Assembly: GCA_038248955.1 (NCBI GenBank)
Contig: JBBRWW010000025.1
Location: 1 to 25,730, forward strand
Length of the DNA stretch: 25,730 nucleotides
Source of the DNA: Lysobacter_K sp038248955
GTDB lineage: Bacteria > Pseudomonadota > Gammaproteobacteria > Xanthomonadales > Xanthomonadaceae
Direction of reading: 5' to 3'
The notes beneath the pieces are model-generated. The model saw only the letters and a program-made list of their open reading frames with translations, had not been told where the DNA came from and made no database searches. How positions within the stretch are numbered: position 1 is the first letter of the stretch; every line of letters starts with the position of its first letter. The position numbers and the translations under genes are program-made. Shown piece after piece: positions 15,266 through 22,644 of this stretch.

Positions 15266-16209
15266 GGCGTCCCGATCCGATCGCCACGCACTGGAAAGTG
15301 TCCGTTGAACCGAATGGGCCGTGGATCGCCACCTAACGGCGTCTCGATCGAGCCTGGTCCTTGCGCGTGGATGTGCAGGTGCGGCTCGCCGGTGTTGCCT
15401 GAGTTGCCCACCGAGCCAAGCCAGTCGGCCACAGCGACGTTGGCCCCTGCATGGACCCGCACGCTGCCCGGCTGCATGTGGCCAAGCAGCACATCCGCAT
15501 CACCGCAGCGTAGCAGCACATGGTTGCCGGCCAATTGATCGCGGTCCACCTCGGGCACCCGCATATCGGGCAGCCCGTCCACGGCGATGATCACTCGGCC
15601 CGCGCAAGGCGCCAGAACGCGCGCGCCATAGATGAAGTAATCGCGCGGGTCGGCTGGCTGCACACCACGTGCGCGTAGCCCAAATCCGTCCAGTGCCACG
15701 ATATCGACACCATAGGACTGCCCACGCCATGCGTGGTAGCGAGGAACTGATGCGTTGAGCGTTTCAAGGTGCGTATTGGTGCTGCTGTTGGTGCCGCCAT
15801 TGACAACCAGATAGCGACCTGACTCCAGCGGAAAGGCAAGATTCACAACTCCCGTCCCCGGGGCGACGTGGCTTCGCAATGCGATGATCGTGCCGTAGCT
15901 CGACGTGGCGCCCAAGGCGATGAAGAGGACCAGCACGATCAAGGGACCCCAAGTCAGTGGCAGCACGGACGAAAAATGTCGGTTGCGACGCCATCCCAGC
16001 CACGCCGAGATCCCAAGCGTTGCGGCGAACACAAAAGGCGCCCACCACGGCGGCAACAGCCAGACCCCCTGCAGCGCCATCACGGCGAGAACCGCGAAGC
16101 TGCCCAACACCTGCGCAACGAAACCCATGCTGCTGCGGGCAGGCTGCCACACCAGCCAGCCGATTAGGATCAGCGGTACCGCGAACTGAAATGCGTACAG
16201 CCAAATCAT
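15262..16209 (-). CDS. Membrane protein with LytM/M23 peptidase-like domain
   Basis: This 315-residue protein has four hydrophobic N-terminal segments (about 3-22, 29-50, 55-73, 84-110) and a C-terminal M23-like beta domain. The later catalytic region is typical: GNHVLLRCGDADVLLGHMQPGSV, DWLGSVGNSGNTGEPHLHIH (HLHIH at about 277-281). The first zinc-ligand motif, normally HxGxD, reads SYGVD (165-169), with serine in the histidine position. This variant occurs in a membrane-linked M23 subgroup as I remember it; whether it cleaves peptidoglycan is open. It starts 25 bases after the DUF6544 gene and overlaps the hydrolase by four bases. Confidence 0.82.
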   Translation of the reverse strand: MIWLYAFQFAVPLILIGWLVWQPARSSMGFVAQVLGSFAVLAVMALQGVWLLPPWWAPFVFAATLGISAWLGWRRNRHFSSVLPLTWGPLIVLVLFIALGATSSYGTIIALRSHVAPGTGVVNLAFPLESGRYLVVNGGTNSSTNTHLETLNASVPRYHAWRGQSYGVDIVALDGFGLRARGVQPADPRDYFIYGARVLAPCAGRVIIAVDGLPDMRVPEVDRDQLAGNHVLLRCGDADVLLGHMQPGSVRVHAGANVAVADWLGSVGNSGNTGEPHLHIHAQGPGSIETPLGGDPRPIRFNGHFPVRGDRIGTP

Positions 16210-16234
16210 GGCGGCGACCTACCCACAATGTTGT

Positions 16235-17107
16235 TCACGGTGTGAACTCGTAGACCAGTGACGTCAGATCACCCACAAAGTAAGACTTCCGCCCTTCCGG
16301 GCGCAGCCAGGCCGCCTCGCCACGAGTCGGCACCATCATTCCGTGGCGTAGTTGGTAGTTCGAGACGGCGCAGTCCCACGGCAGCATGACCATGTCCTTG
16401 CCCACACCCGAGCCACGCGCGTCGGCATGCACTGAGGTGATCAACCCTGCCTGATCGAAACGAAACAGCAAGGTCAAGCTGATCGGGCCGTCCACCAGCG
16501 TGGCATTCGCCGAGCTGTCGTCCACCGCTTCCCAGCGCACGCCTTGGCTTGGCAGCAACGCAGTCGGGTACCACGCCATCTCGGCGAAGTAGCGCATCAG
16601 TTCACCGCGGCCGAGTTCGCCGCCGCCTTGCACGTTTGCCACCGTGAACAGGCCCAACAGCGCCGCGTGAAGGGTGCCCGTGCCGGCGATGTAACTGTCG
16701 TGCACAGTCGCGCTCGATAGGGCGGCCAGCCCCGGCAGCATGGCCACACGGCCATTCCACAGGAAGCCCGGACGATGGACGACCGCGCGCTGCCAGGAGG
16801 TGAACGGCTTCCAGCTCTCGCCAGTCGCCGACATGTTGATCTTGCCGGCAAGTTCGAACGTTGCCGCGGCGATGCACGGCTGGCCGTCCTTGAGCACCGC
16901 GCGGAAGTAGCGCTGGACCGGCGCAGGAAGACCGTCGATCTCGCCTGCGTCGTAGTGCTTTGAAAGCGCCGGCACGACGGCGGCGTCGAGCAGTGCGATC
17001 TGCGCCTTTGTTGCGCTGGCCCAGCGCCAATTGCCAAACGCGGCCAGGCCCGCAGCGGCGGCGCCCAGAAGGCCGACACCCAAAGCAATCCATCCGATCC
17101 AGTTCAT
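16235..17107 (-). CDS. DUF6544 family protein
   Basis: The 290-residue product starts with a membrane segment (WIGWIALGVGLLGAAAAGLA) followed by a soluble domain. Its landmarks match the DUF6544 family: DGLPAPVQRYFRAVL, FLWNGRVAMLPGL, VHDSYIAGTGTLHA, ELMRYFAEMAWYPTALLPS and GVRWEAVDD, ending in a beta-rich stretch. Function is unknown. ATG 17107 is chosen because GGAG lies eight bases upstream and the membrane segment follows directly; an ATG 45 bases further up lacks support. It is the first gene of the DUF6544 / M23 / hydrolase operon. A type B repeat lies 32 bases upstream, within the likely promoter region. Confidence 0.82.
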   Translation of the reverse strand: MNWIGWIALGVGLLGAAAAGLAAFGNWRWASATKAQIALLDAAVVPALSKHYDAGEIDGLPAPVQRYFRAVLKDGQPCIAAATFELAGKINMSATGESWKPFTSWQRAVVHRPGFLWNGRVAMLPGLAALSSATVHDSYIAGTGTLHAALLGLFTVANVQGGGELGRGELMRYFAEMAWYPTALLPSQGVRWEAVDDSSANATLVDGPISLTLLFRFDQAGLITSVHADARGSGVGKDMVMLPWDCAVSNYQLRHGMMVPTRGEAAWLRPEGRKSYFVGDLTSLVYEFTP

Positions 17108-17138
17108 GGCATGACTCCGCCTGTTTGAAGTTCGCGTC

Positions 17139-17176
17139 AAAAACAGGAGCAAAAACAGGGGTCAGAGTGCACTTTC
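17139..17176 (+). repeat. Solo type B terminus with tandem outer half
   Basis: An outer half AAAAACAGGAGC (17139-17150) is followed by an inner full copy: AAAAACA then GGGGTCAGAGTGCACTTTC (17158-17176). The inner 18 bases equal the RAYT2 left terminus exactly. No transposase is adjacent. It lies upstream of the DUF6544 operon. Confidence 0.88.
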
Positions 17177-17231
17177 TCCCCTTTCTCTTAATTAGTGTGG
17201 GTATTCGTCTTCATCAACAAAGACGGCGCGC

Positions 17232-17474
17232 TCACGCAACAGCCACGTCACGATGAAGCGCGCCAGCTTCCTGTATGAGACCGTAGAGCGAACCTGCACT
17301 GAGATCGAATCCATTCGACCATGCCCGTGCACCGGCTTCAATGAAGCAGCGCGCAAAGAAGTTGGGGTCGCGCAAAGGCGTAGTCATCTCGGTGGCTGCG
17401 TCGATGAAGGAAGCGAAGTCATAGATGCCCCAAGCGCCATCGGAGAACCGCAGCAGCAGTTGCGTGCCTTCCTT
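17232..17474 (-). pseudogene. DUF2442 gene, 5'-truncated remnant
   Basis: The minus-strand frame from about 17474 reads EGTQLLLRFSDGAWGIYDF, then EMTTPLRDPNFFARCFIEAG, ARAWSNGFDLSAGSLYGLI and a TGA at 17232-17234. This matches the body of small DUF2442 proteins, about 80 residues often found beside toxin-antitoxin-like DUF4160 genes. The N-terminal strand and start codon are missing: upstream of residue 1 the frame enters the AT-rich type E repeat and meets TAA at 17508-17510, with no ATG or GTG. The repeat has therefore probably replaced the 5' end. No partner gene is visible. Confidence 0.72.
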
Positions 17475-17516
17475 AATTACCTCCGCCCCCTTTAATTCGC
17501 GTCCCCATTAATTCGC
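17473..17516. repeat. Type E AT-rich repeat, copy 1
   Basis: TTAATTACCTCCGCCCCCTT then TAATTCGCGTCCCCATTAATTCG. The core TTAATTACCTCCGNCCCCTTTAATT recurs at 22547-22571. It lies between the DUF2442 remnant and the molybdopterin oxidoreductase stop codon, in a window where such AT-rich DNA is otherwise rare. Confidence 0.8.
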
Positions 17517-17517
17517 G

Positions 17518-19617
17518 CTATCCGCTCACGGCAGGCAACGCCTCCACCGTCACGGGCAGACCGTTCAACGCAGCGTTGCCCGACGGCCCGTCAAGCGCGT
17601 CGGGGTCGGTGAGGTCGTTGTAGCTGACACCGGCCAGCTGCCCCGCCCGTGTCTGCGGGTTGCCGTGCTGGGCGTGGCCGAAGCCGTGCGGCAGGCAGAC
17701 CACGCCTGGCATCAGGTCTTCACTGGCACGGACTTCGGTCTCCACCGCGCCGCGCGCCGAGCGCACGCGCACCTGCGCGCCGTCGACGATGCCGCGCGCC
17801 AGCAGGTCCTGCGGGTGCATCAGCAGGTGGTGGCGCGACTTGCCCTTGATCAGTCGCTGCGCGTTATGCATCCACGAGTTGTTGCTTCGCAGGTGGCGCC
17901 TTCCGATCAGGCGCAGTGCGTGCGGGTCGCCGTCGACCGGGGCGCGCGCGAGCGTCTTCAGCGCTTCCAGCAACAATGGCGGCGCACATTCGATCGCGCC
18001 GCTCGCGGTCTGCAGGCGGCGCTGCAGCGACGGCCGTAGCGGGCCGAGGTCGAGCCCGTGTGGCGCGGCTTCCAGCGCTTCGATGGTGACGCCACTGGCG
18101 CCGCGGGCGAGCCCGCCGGCGATCAGCGTGCGCGGGTCTGGCAGCGCCTGCCAGGGCTTGCCCGCGGCGGCGCAGTAGGCGGCGCCGAGGGCACCCAGGA
18201 TTTCCCAGTCGCCGCGCTCGGCGGGGTCGCGCGCCGTGATCGGCACGCTGAGCTTGGCCACCTGGCGCACTGCGAACGCGTTGAAGTACACGTCGTAGTG
18301 AAACTGGGTCAGTGGCGACGCCGGTGGCAGGATCAGGTTGGCGTGGCGAGTGGTTTCGTTGATGTAGACATCGATCGCGACCATGAACTCGAGCCCGTCC
18401 AACGCCCGCGCCAGGCCGGCGCCATCGGGCGTCGACAGCACCGGATTGCCGGCGCAGGTCAGCAGCGCGCGCACCTGTCCGGGCCCTGGCGTGGTCATCT
18501 CCTCGGTCAGCACCGACACCGGCAATTCGCCGCCGAACTCGGGCAGGCCGCGCACCCGGCTGCGCCAGCGGTCGCGGTGCCCGGCCGACGTCCCGGCGCC
18601 GGTCACCGCAAACACCGGCTCGTTTGGCAGGCTGCCGCCTTCGCGGTCGAGGTTGCCGGTCACCAGGTTCACCAGTTGGATCAACCATTGGCACAACGAG
18701 CCGTGTTGCTGGGTCGACACGCCCATGCGCCCGTAAGCCGCGGCGCGCGGTGCCTCGCGGAATTCGGTGGCCAGCCGCTCGATGGTCGGCAGCGCGATCC
18801 CGCTGCGTGACTCGACATCGGCGCTGTCGAACGCGCGGATCGCATCGAGCGCGGTGTCGAGCCCGGCGAGCCGTCCCTGCCATGCCTCAACCCGCGGCGG
18901 CCCAAGGCGCAGCAGCGCCTGGACGAACGCCAGCAGGAACCAGACATCCCCGGCCGGGCGCACGAACACGTGTTCCGACGCGAGCGCCGCGGTCTCGGTG
19001 CGGCGCGGATCAAGCAGCACCAGCCGGCCGCGCGCGGTCAGCGCCTTCAACCGTGCCGCGATCCCGGGCGCCGTCAGCAGGCTGCCATTGGACGCGACCG
19101 GATTGGCACCGAGCATCAGCAGGTAATCAGTGCGGTCGATGTCCGGCAGCGGCAGCAGGAATTGATGGCCGTACATCAGCCAGTTCACCAACTGGTGCGG
19201 CCATTGGTCCACCGACGACGCACTGAACAGATTGTGCGTCTGCAGCGCCCGCAACAGCGGCGGCAGATACGCGAAGTGTCCGAAGTGGTGGACGTTGGGA
19301 TTGCCCAGATACACCGCGAGCGCGTCGGCACCGTGCCGCTGCTGCACGCCAGCCAGGCCCGCGGCCGCCTCGGCGATCGCCTCGTCCCAGCCGATCGCCT
19401 CGAAGCCCGATCCGCGCCGCCGCAACGGCGTGCGCAGGCGATCGCCGTCGGCCTCGAGGTCGAGAATCGCATTGCCCTTGGGACAGATGTGCCCGCGCGA
19501 AAAGGGGTCGGCCGCATCGCCGCGCACCGCCACCAGCGCTGCATCCTCATACTGAAGTTCGAGCCCACAGATCGCTTCGCAAAGCGGACAGGAGCGGAAA
19601 CGCGACTGCCGGGCCAT
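17518..19617 (-). CDS. Molybdopterin oxidoreductase with [4Fe-4S] cluster
   Basis: This 699-residue protein is a DMSO-reductase-family molybdoenzyme. Four cysteines at C10, C13, C17 and C45 (CPLCEAIC...ICPKG) bind an Fe-S cluster. They are followed by the usual RLRTPLRRRGSGFEAIGWDEA, the cofactor-binding LLMLGANPVASNGSLLT and LVLLDPRRTETA, VTGNLDREGG, and the late NETTRHANLILPPASPL. The C-terminal molybdopterin-binding barrel includes RRHLRSNNSWMHNAQRL and SYNDLTD. No twin-arginine signal is seen, so it is probably cytoplasmic, like formate-dehydrogenase/nitrate-reductase-type single-subunit enzymes. The substrate cannot be assigned. The ATG at 19617 is supported by protein-like sequence from the first residue. 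No partner subunit is adjacent. Confidence 0.92.
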   Translation of the reverse strand: MARQSRFRSCPLCEAICGLELQYEDAALVAVRGDAADPFSRGHICPKGNAILDLEADGDRLRTPLRRRGSGFEAIGWDEAIAEAAAGLAGVQQRHGADALAVYLGNPNVHHFGHFAYLPPLLRALQTHNLFSASSVDQWPHQLVNWLMYGHQFLLPLPDIDRTDYLLMLGANPVASNGSLLTAPGIAARLKALTARGRLVLLDPRRTETAALASEHVFVRPAGDVWFLLAFVQALLRLGPPRVEAWQGRLAGLDTALDAIRAFDSADVESRSGIALPTIERLATEFREAPRAAAYGRMGVSTQQHGSLCQWLIQLVNLVTGNLDREGGSLPNEPVFAVTGAGTSAGHRDRWRSRVRGLPEFGGELPVSVLTEEMTTPGPGQVRALLTCAGNPVLSTPDGAGLARALDGLEFMVAIDVYINETTRHANLILPPASPLTQFHYDVYFNAFAVRQVAKLSVPITARDPAERGDWEILGALGAAYCAAAGKPWQALPDPRTLIAGGLARGASGVTIEALEAAPHGLDLGPLRPSLQRRLQTASGAIECAPPLLLEALKTLARAPVDGDPHALRLIGRRHLRSNNSWMHNAQRLIKGKSRHHLLMHPQDLLARGIVDGAQVRVRSARGAVETEVRASEDLMPGVVCLPHGFGHAQHGNPQTRAGQLAGVSYNDLTDPDALDGPSGNAALNGLPVTVEALPAVSG

Positions 19618-20172
19618 GGCGTTTACCTGGTTGGGAGCACCGGATCAGCATAAGCCAAGCGCAGGCCAGCCTGGACGGTGGCAGTCGTTGCCTGCCCCGA
19701 GCAAGCACGACCTGCCGCAGTTGCCGCGCGCCTGATGGGGCGGGAATCTGGCGGCGGCCGCATTGCGCAGGCCGCCGGCATGGACAGCGCGGCGGCCGGC
19801 GTCGGTTCTGCCCTTGCCACCAGAAGTGAGGGAAACAGGAGGAAACAGGGGTCAGACTGCACTTTTTTGAAACAGGGGTCAGTGAAACAGGGGGCAGCGT
19901 GCACTTCTCCGCTTGGAAAAATCGACCCTGCCCGCTGCGTTCGCTTCTCCCAAACCCCTGTTCCAGCGCTTTGGTTCGCCCGTACTACCTGGGCCGAGGT
20001 GATGAGCAGACCATGCAGACCCGGAACTCGGCATCCATGGAAGGGGAAAGTGCACTCTGACCCCTGTTTTTTGCTCCCTGTTTTCCTCTTTTTGCGAGTG
20101 CATCGCGGTGGGGTATCAGACAGAGACAGCGCCCGCGTCTGTGCGGCATTGGCGCCTGCTGGCAGCGTCGAT
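19618..20172. other. Intergenic region with a transposase-less inverted-repeat element
   Basis: No gene is supported in these 555 bases. The first ~210 bases are GC-rich and featureless to me. From 19831 to 20086 lies the type B inverted-repeat element described separately. Confidence 0.55.
19831..20086. mobile_element. Non-autonomous type B inverted-repeat element (REPIN/MITE-like)
   Basis: The left end has GGAAACAGGAGGAAACA then GGGGTCAGACTGCACTTTT (19848-19866). The right end is the mirror: GAAAGTGCACTCTGACCCC (20046-20064), then TGTTTTTTGCTCCCTGTTTTCC. Both carry the outer-half-plus-inner-copy layout of the solo copy at 17139. After the left end, two further partial copies follow in tandem (AACAGGGGTCAG 19871-19882; AACAGGGGGCAGCGTGCACTT 19886-19906). 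The ~135-base interior has no convincing gene. The ends match RAYT2, so RAYT2 is the candidate enzyme. Confidence 0.75.
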
Positions 20173-20721
20173 TCAGCCGCTGTGCTGCTGCACCCACTCG
20201 ACGTACTTGTCCATCCACCCTTGCACGAACTTGCGGCTGTCCTCGCCGATCGCGCCTTCGTCGGTGAACAGCCCGTCCTTGGCCTGCAGGAACACTTCCG
20301 GCTGGCCGAGGGTGGGCATGTCGAGGTAGCCCAGGATGCTGCGTAAGTGCTGCTGGGCGCACGCGGTGCCGATCGCGCCGACCGATACACCGAGCATGCC
20401 GGCCGGTTTGCCGGCCCAGGCGCTCTGGCCGTACGGGCGGGAGGCATGGTCGATGGCGTTCTTGAGCACGCCGGGCAGCGAGCGGTTGTACTCGGGGGTG
20501 ACGAAGATCACGCCGTCGGCGGCGTTGAGCGCGTCCTTGAGGCGCGTGGCCGCGTCCGACGGGTTGGCGTCGTCGTCCTGGTTGTAGAGCGGGAGGTCGT
20601 CGATGCGCAGCTGTTTGAGTTCAAAGCCGGCGGGCGCGAGCTTCACCAGAGCGTTGGCGAGTTTGCGGTTGAACGACTCCTGGCGAAGGCTGCCGACGAG
20701 GACGGCAATGGTGTGGGCCAT
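20173..20721 (-). CDS. NADPH-dependent FMN reductase (ChrR/azoreductase type)
   Basis: A 182-residue flavodoxin-like protein. The FMN phosphate loop GSLRQESFNRKLA lies at residues 10-22, the second flavin loop FVTPEYNRSLPGVLKNAIDH around 73-92, and SRPYGQSAWAGKPAGMLGVS follows. This is the classic NADPH:quinone/FMN reductase signature (family of ChrR and YieF), a cytoplasmic two-electron reductase of quinones, azo dyes or metals. AAAGGAG at 20728-20734 precedes the ATG at 20721 by six bases, a strong ribosome site. It appears monocistronic; the RAYT3 left terminus lies ~100 bases upstream, divergent. Confidence 0.95.
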   Translation of the reverse strand: MAHTIAVLVGSLRQESFNRKLANALVKLAPAGFELKQLRIDDLPLYNQDDDANPSDAATRLKDALNAADGVIFVTPEYNRSLPGVLKNAIDHASRPYGQSAWAGKPAGMLGVSVGAIGTACAQQHLRSILGYLDMPTLGQPEVFLQAKDGLFTDEGAIGEDSRKFVQGWMDKYVEWVQQHSG

Positions 20722-20819
20722 GGGGATCTCCTTTAAGCGAAGCGGATGCGGGCCGACGTGCCTGCGTGTGCGCAGCGCAGGCCATCCTCGCCCGCGCCGC
20801 GTTAAGCGCGGGCAAAAAT

Positions 20820-20830
20820 GGGGTCAGGTT
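20820..20830 (+). repeat. Type C terminus, left of RAYT3
   Basis: GGGGTCAGGTT, preceded by AAAAAT and followed by GATTTT; inverted at 21619-21629. Confidence 0.8.
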
Positions 20831-20917
20831 GATTTTCTGCACTGCGCGCGCGGGGTTTCCTGATCCCATGGCTCGGAACGCGCATGGATGCTGGCGCATC
20901 CCATCCGGAATGCGCCA

Positions 20918-21619
20918 ATGGCCCGCCTGCCCCGCCTCGACCTTGCAGGCATCCCGCAACAAATCGTGCAGCGCGGCAACAACCGCCAAGTCTGTTTTGC
21001 CGACGATGCCGACTATCTCCACTACCGGCAGGAACTCGGCGAGGCGGCCCTGAAGCACGGCTGCGACATCCACGCGTATGTGTTGATGACCAACCACGTG
21101 CATCTACTGGTGACACCGCACGAGCCGGGCGCTGCGTCCCGGCTGATGCAGGCCATCGGCCGGCGATACGTCGGATGCTTCAACGCGCGCCACCGCCGCA
21201 CCGGCACCCTGTGGGAAGGCCGGTTCACGTCCGCCCTGGTCGACAGCGAACGCTACGCGCTTGCCTGCTACCGCTACATCGAACTCAACCCCGTGCGCGC
21301 GGCAATGGTGGCGACACCGGCTCAATACCGCTGGTCCAGCCACGCGCCAAACGCCGCCGGCGCGCACGAACCGCGCATCACCCCACACGCGGCCTACCTT
21401 GCGCTCGGCCACACCGCCGCCGACCGCGCGGGGGCGTACCGCCAACTCTTTGCCGAAACCGTGTCCGATGCCGAACTGACCGACCTGCTCGCCCACACAC
21501 AACAGCAGAAAGCCTGGGGCAGCGATCGGTTCCGCGAGCAGATCGAGGCGCTTACCGGTCGCGCGGCAACCCTGAAACCGCGCGCCAGGCCGCGCTCTGC
21601 GGACCCTCCGGATAAATGA
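20918..21619 (+). CDS. RAYT3: REP-associated tyrosine transposase (Y1 HUH family)
   Basis: A 233-residue RAYT with the same layout as RAYT1 and RAYT2: H60-V-H62 in TNHVHLLVTP, Y120 in RYIELNPVRAAM, RTGTLWEGRFTSALVDS and a late SDRFREQIEALTGR. The start at 20918 (MARLPRLDLAG) is set by alignment to the other two; an ATG 30 bases upstream is in frame but adds an unconserved leader. The stop TGA (21617-21619) touches the right terminus (AAATGAACCTGACCCC). Catalytic residues look intact. It is more similar to RAYT1 at the extreme N-terminus and to RAYT2 around the HUH motif. Confidence 0.93.
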   Translation: MARLPRLDLAGIPQQIVQRGNNRQVCFADDADYLHYRQELGEAALKHGCDIHAYVLMTNHVHLLVTPHEPGAASRLMQAIGRRYVGCFNARHRRTGTLWEGRFTSALVDSERYALACYRYIELNPVRAAMVATPAQYRWSSHAPNAAGAHEPRITPHAAYLALGHTAADRAGAYRQLFAETVSDAELTDLLAHTQQQKAWGSDRFREQIEALTGRAATLKPRARPRSADPPDK

Positions 21620-21629
21620 ACCTGACCCC
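21619..21629 (-). repeat. Type C terminus, right of RAYT3
   Basis: AACCTGACCCC followed by eight T. The next gene's stop codon (21639-21641) is ten bases further on, convergent with RAYT3. Confidence 0.8.
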
Positions 21630-21638
21630 TTTTTTTTC

Positions 21639-22391
21639 TCAGCGGATATTGCCGACCGAATTCTTGGCCGTGTCGTGCTTCGTCTTCAGCACGCCCGCTT
21701 CCACGCTGAAGCCCAGCACGATGCGTACGCGTTGCGACTGCGGCCCACGCACTTGCGTCTTCAGCGTGTCCTTTAGACCAGTGGCCCTTTTTTCGACCAC
21801 CACGGTCAGCAGGTAATCGCCGTCCGACAGCGGATCGATTACATCGATCACGCCCGGCGTGTCGCTACGAGTGGAAATGGCCGCGCCATCCACCATCCGC
21901 CCGGTCGCGGCATAACTCGCGGCGGCAGCGCCGCCCCCGCCCCCGCCCCCGGCGAGATTGCCGACCGATGAAACCGCCGCCGACACAATGCTGCCGCCTG
22001 GCAGAGCGCCGCCCAGCAAGGTCGCGCCTGCTGGTGCCTTGCGCACCCGGTCCGCCTGCTGCGATCCCAGGGGTGAAAGGGTCATCGCCTCCAGGTCGGC
22101 GCGTTCACCGCTGCCGTCTGCAAACACCACTGCGCACGCCGTTTGGCCGCACTCGATGATGATCGTGGAAGCACCGTTGGCAATAGCGCTGCCCGCGGCA
22201 TGCAGACCTGCATTCACCTTCTCGCCGAAGGTGGCCCCCTGTGTCTGCTTCGGCACAGTGACGTTCATCGATATCCGGTTCGGCATTCCTGCGTTGATGC
22301 CATTGATGCCGCTGGCTTGCGCGACAAATCCCATCAGCAGCAGGGTAGGAGCAATGGCTTGCAGGATGTACTTGCCGGTTATCGTGCTCAT
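21639..22391 (-). CDS. Secreted glycine-rich hypothetical protein
   Basis: I do not recognise the family of this 250-residue protein. It has a clear signal peptide (KYILQAIAPTLLLMGFVAQASG, cleavage after about residue 28), then NGINAGMPNRISMNVTVPKQ, and a TIIIECGQTACAVVFADG strand pair whose two cysteines could form a disulfide. A flexible stretch of eight consecutive glycines follows SSVGNLA, and the C-terminal beta-rich part includes DGDYLLTVVVEKRA and RVRIVLGFSVEAGVLKTKHD. It is probably periplasmic or surface-exposed. ATG 22391 is chosen because the signal peptide starts there; AAGG lies about nine bases upstream. Its stop is ten bases from the RAYT3 right terminus. Confidence 0.75.
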   Translation of the reverse strand: MSTITGKYILQAIAPTLLLMGFVAQASGINGINAGMPNRISMNVTVPKQTQGATFGEKVNAGLHAAGSAIANGASTIIIECGQTACAVVFADGSGERADLEAMTLSPLGSQQADRVRKAPAGATLLGGALPGGSIVSAAVSSVGNLAGGGGGGGAAAASYAATGRMVDGAAISTRSDTPGVIDVIDPLSDGDYLLTVVVEKRATGLKDTLKTQVRGPQSQRVRIVLGFSVEAGVLKTKHDTAKNSVGNIR

Positions 22392-22480
22392 GAAGTGGCC
22401 TTTGTGGTGAGTGGGGGGCTGGGAGAATCCTAACGCGACACGGTACGGCAGGCGAACCAAAATGGACCGCACCCGCCTGG

Positions 22481-22534
22481 AACAAAGGGAACAAAGGGAA
22501 CAAAGGGCACAGAGGGCACAGAGGGCACAGAGGG
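22481..22534 (+). repeat. 9-bp tandem repeat, six units in two variants
   Basis: Three exact copies of AACAAAGGG (22481-22507) are followed by three exact copies of CACAGAGGG (22508-22534). The two variants differ at two positions. It lies upstream of the secreted protein (divergent side) and may alter promoter spacing if unit number varies. Confidence 0.92.
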
Positions 22535-22546
22535 AATTATTTAAAC

Positions 22547-22617
22547 TTAATTACCTCCGTCCCCTTTAATTTTGTCCGCTTTAATTTTCTTCAATTTTTT
22601 AATTTGTCCTTTAATTT
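22547..22617. repeat. Type E AT-rich repeat, copy 2
   Basis: It opens TTAATTACCTCCGTCCCCTT as in copy 1 (one difference), then continues with four TTTAATTT(G/T)-type sub-repeats separated by short C-rich spacers. It directly precedes the probably truncated gene at 22645. Confidence 0.78.
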
Positions 22618-22644
22618 GCCTTTCCCGAGGACGGGACCGTCGAC

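Larger units (their letters stand above)
20814..21637 (+). mobile_element. RAYT3 unit bounded by type C inverted termini
   Basis: The left end AAAAATGGGGTCAGGTTGAT (from 20814) and right end ATCAAC-like AAATGAACCTGACCCC plus eight T (to 21637) form an inverted pair, with 11 perfect bases at the core (20820-20830 and 21619-21629). RAYT3 is the only gene inside. The tail GGTT(G/C)ATTT differs from those of types A and B. Confidence 0.78.
22392..22644. other. Intergenic region of repeats
   Basis: No gene is supported. It holds a six-unit 9-bp tandem repeat (22481-22534) and then the second, longer type E AT-rich repeat (22547-22617). Confidence 0.6.

Noticed and set aside
22481..22534. Possible CRISPR array
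   Set aside because: The units are 9 bp with no spacers; it is a simple tandem repeat.
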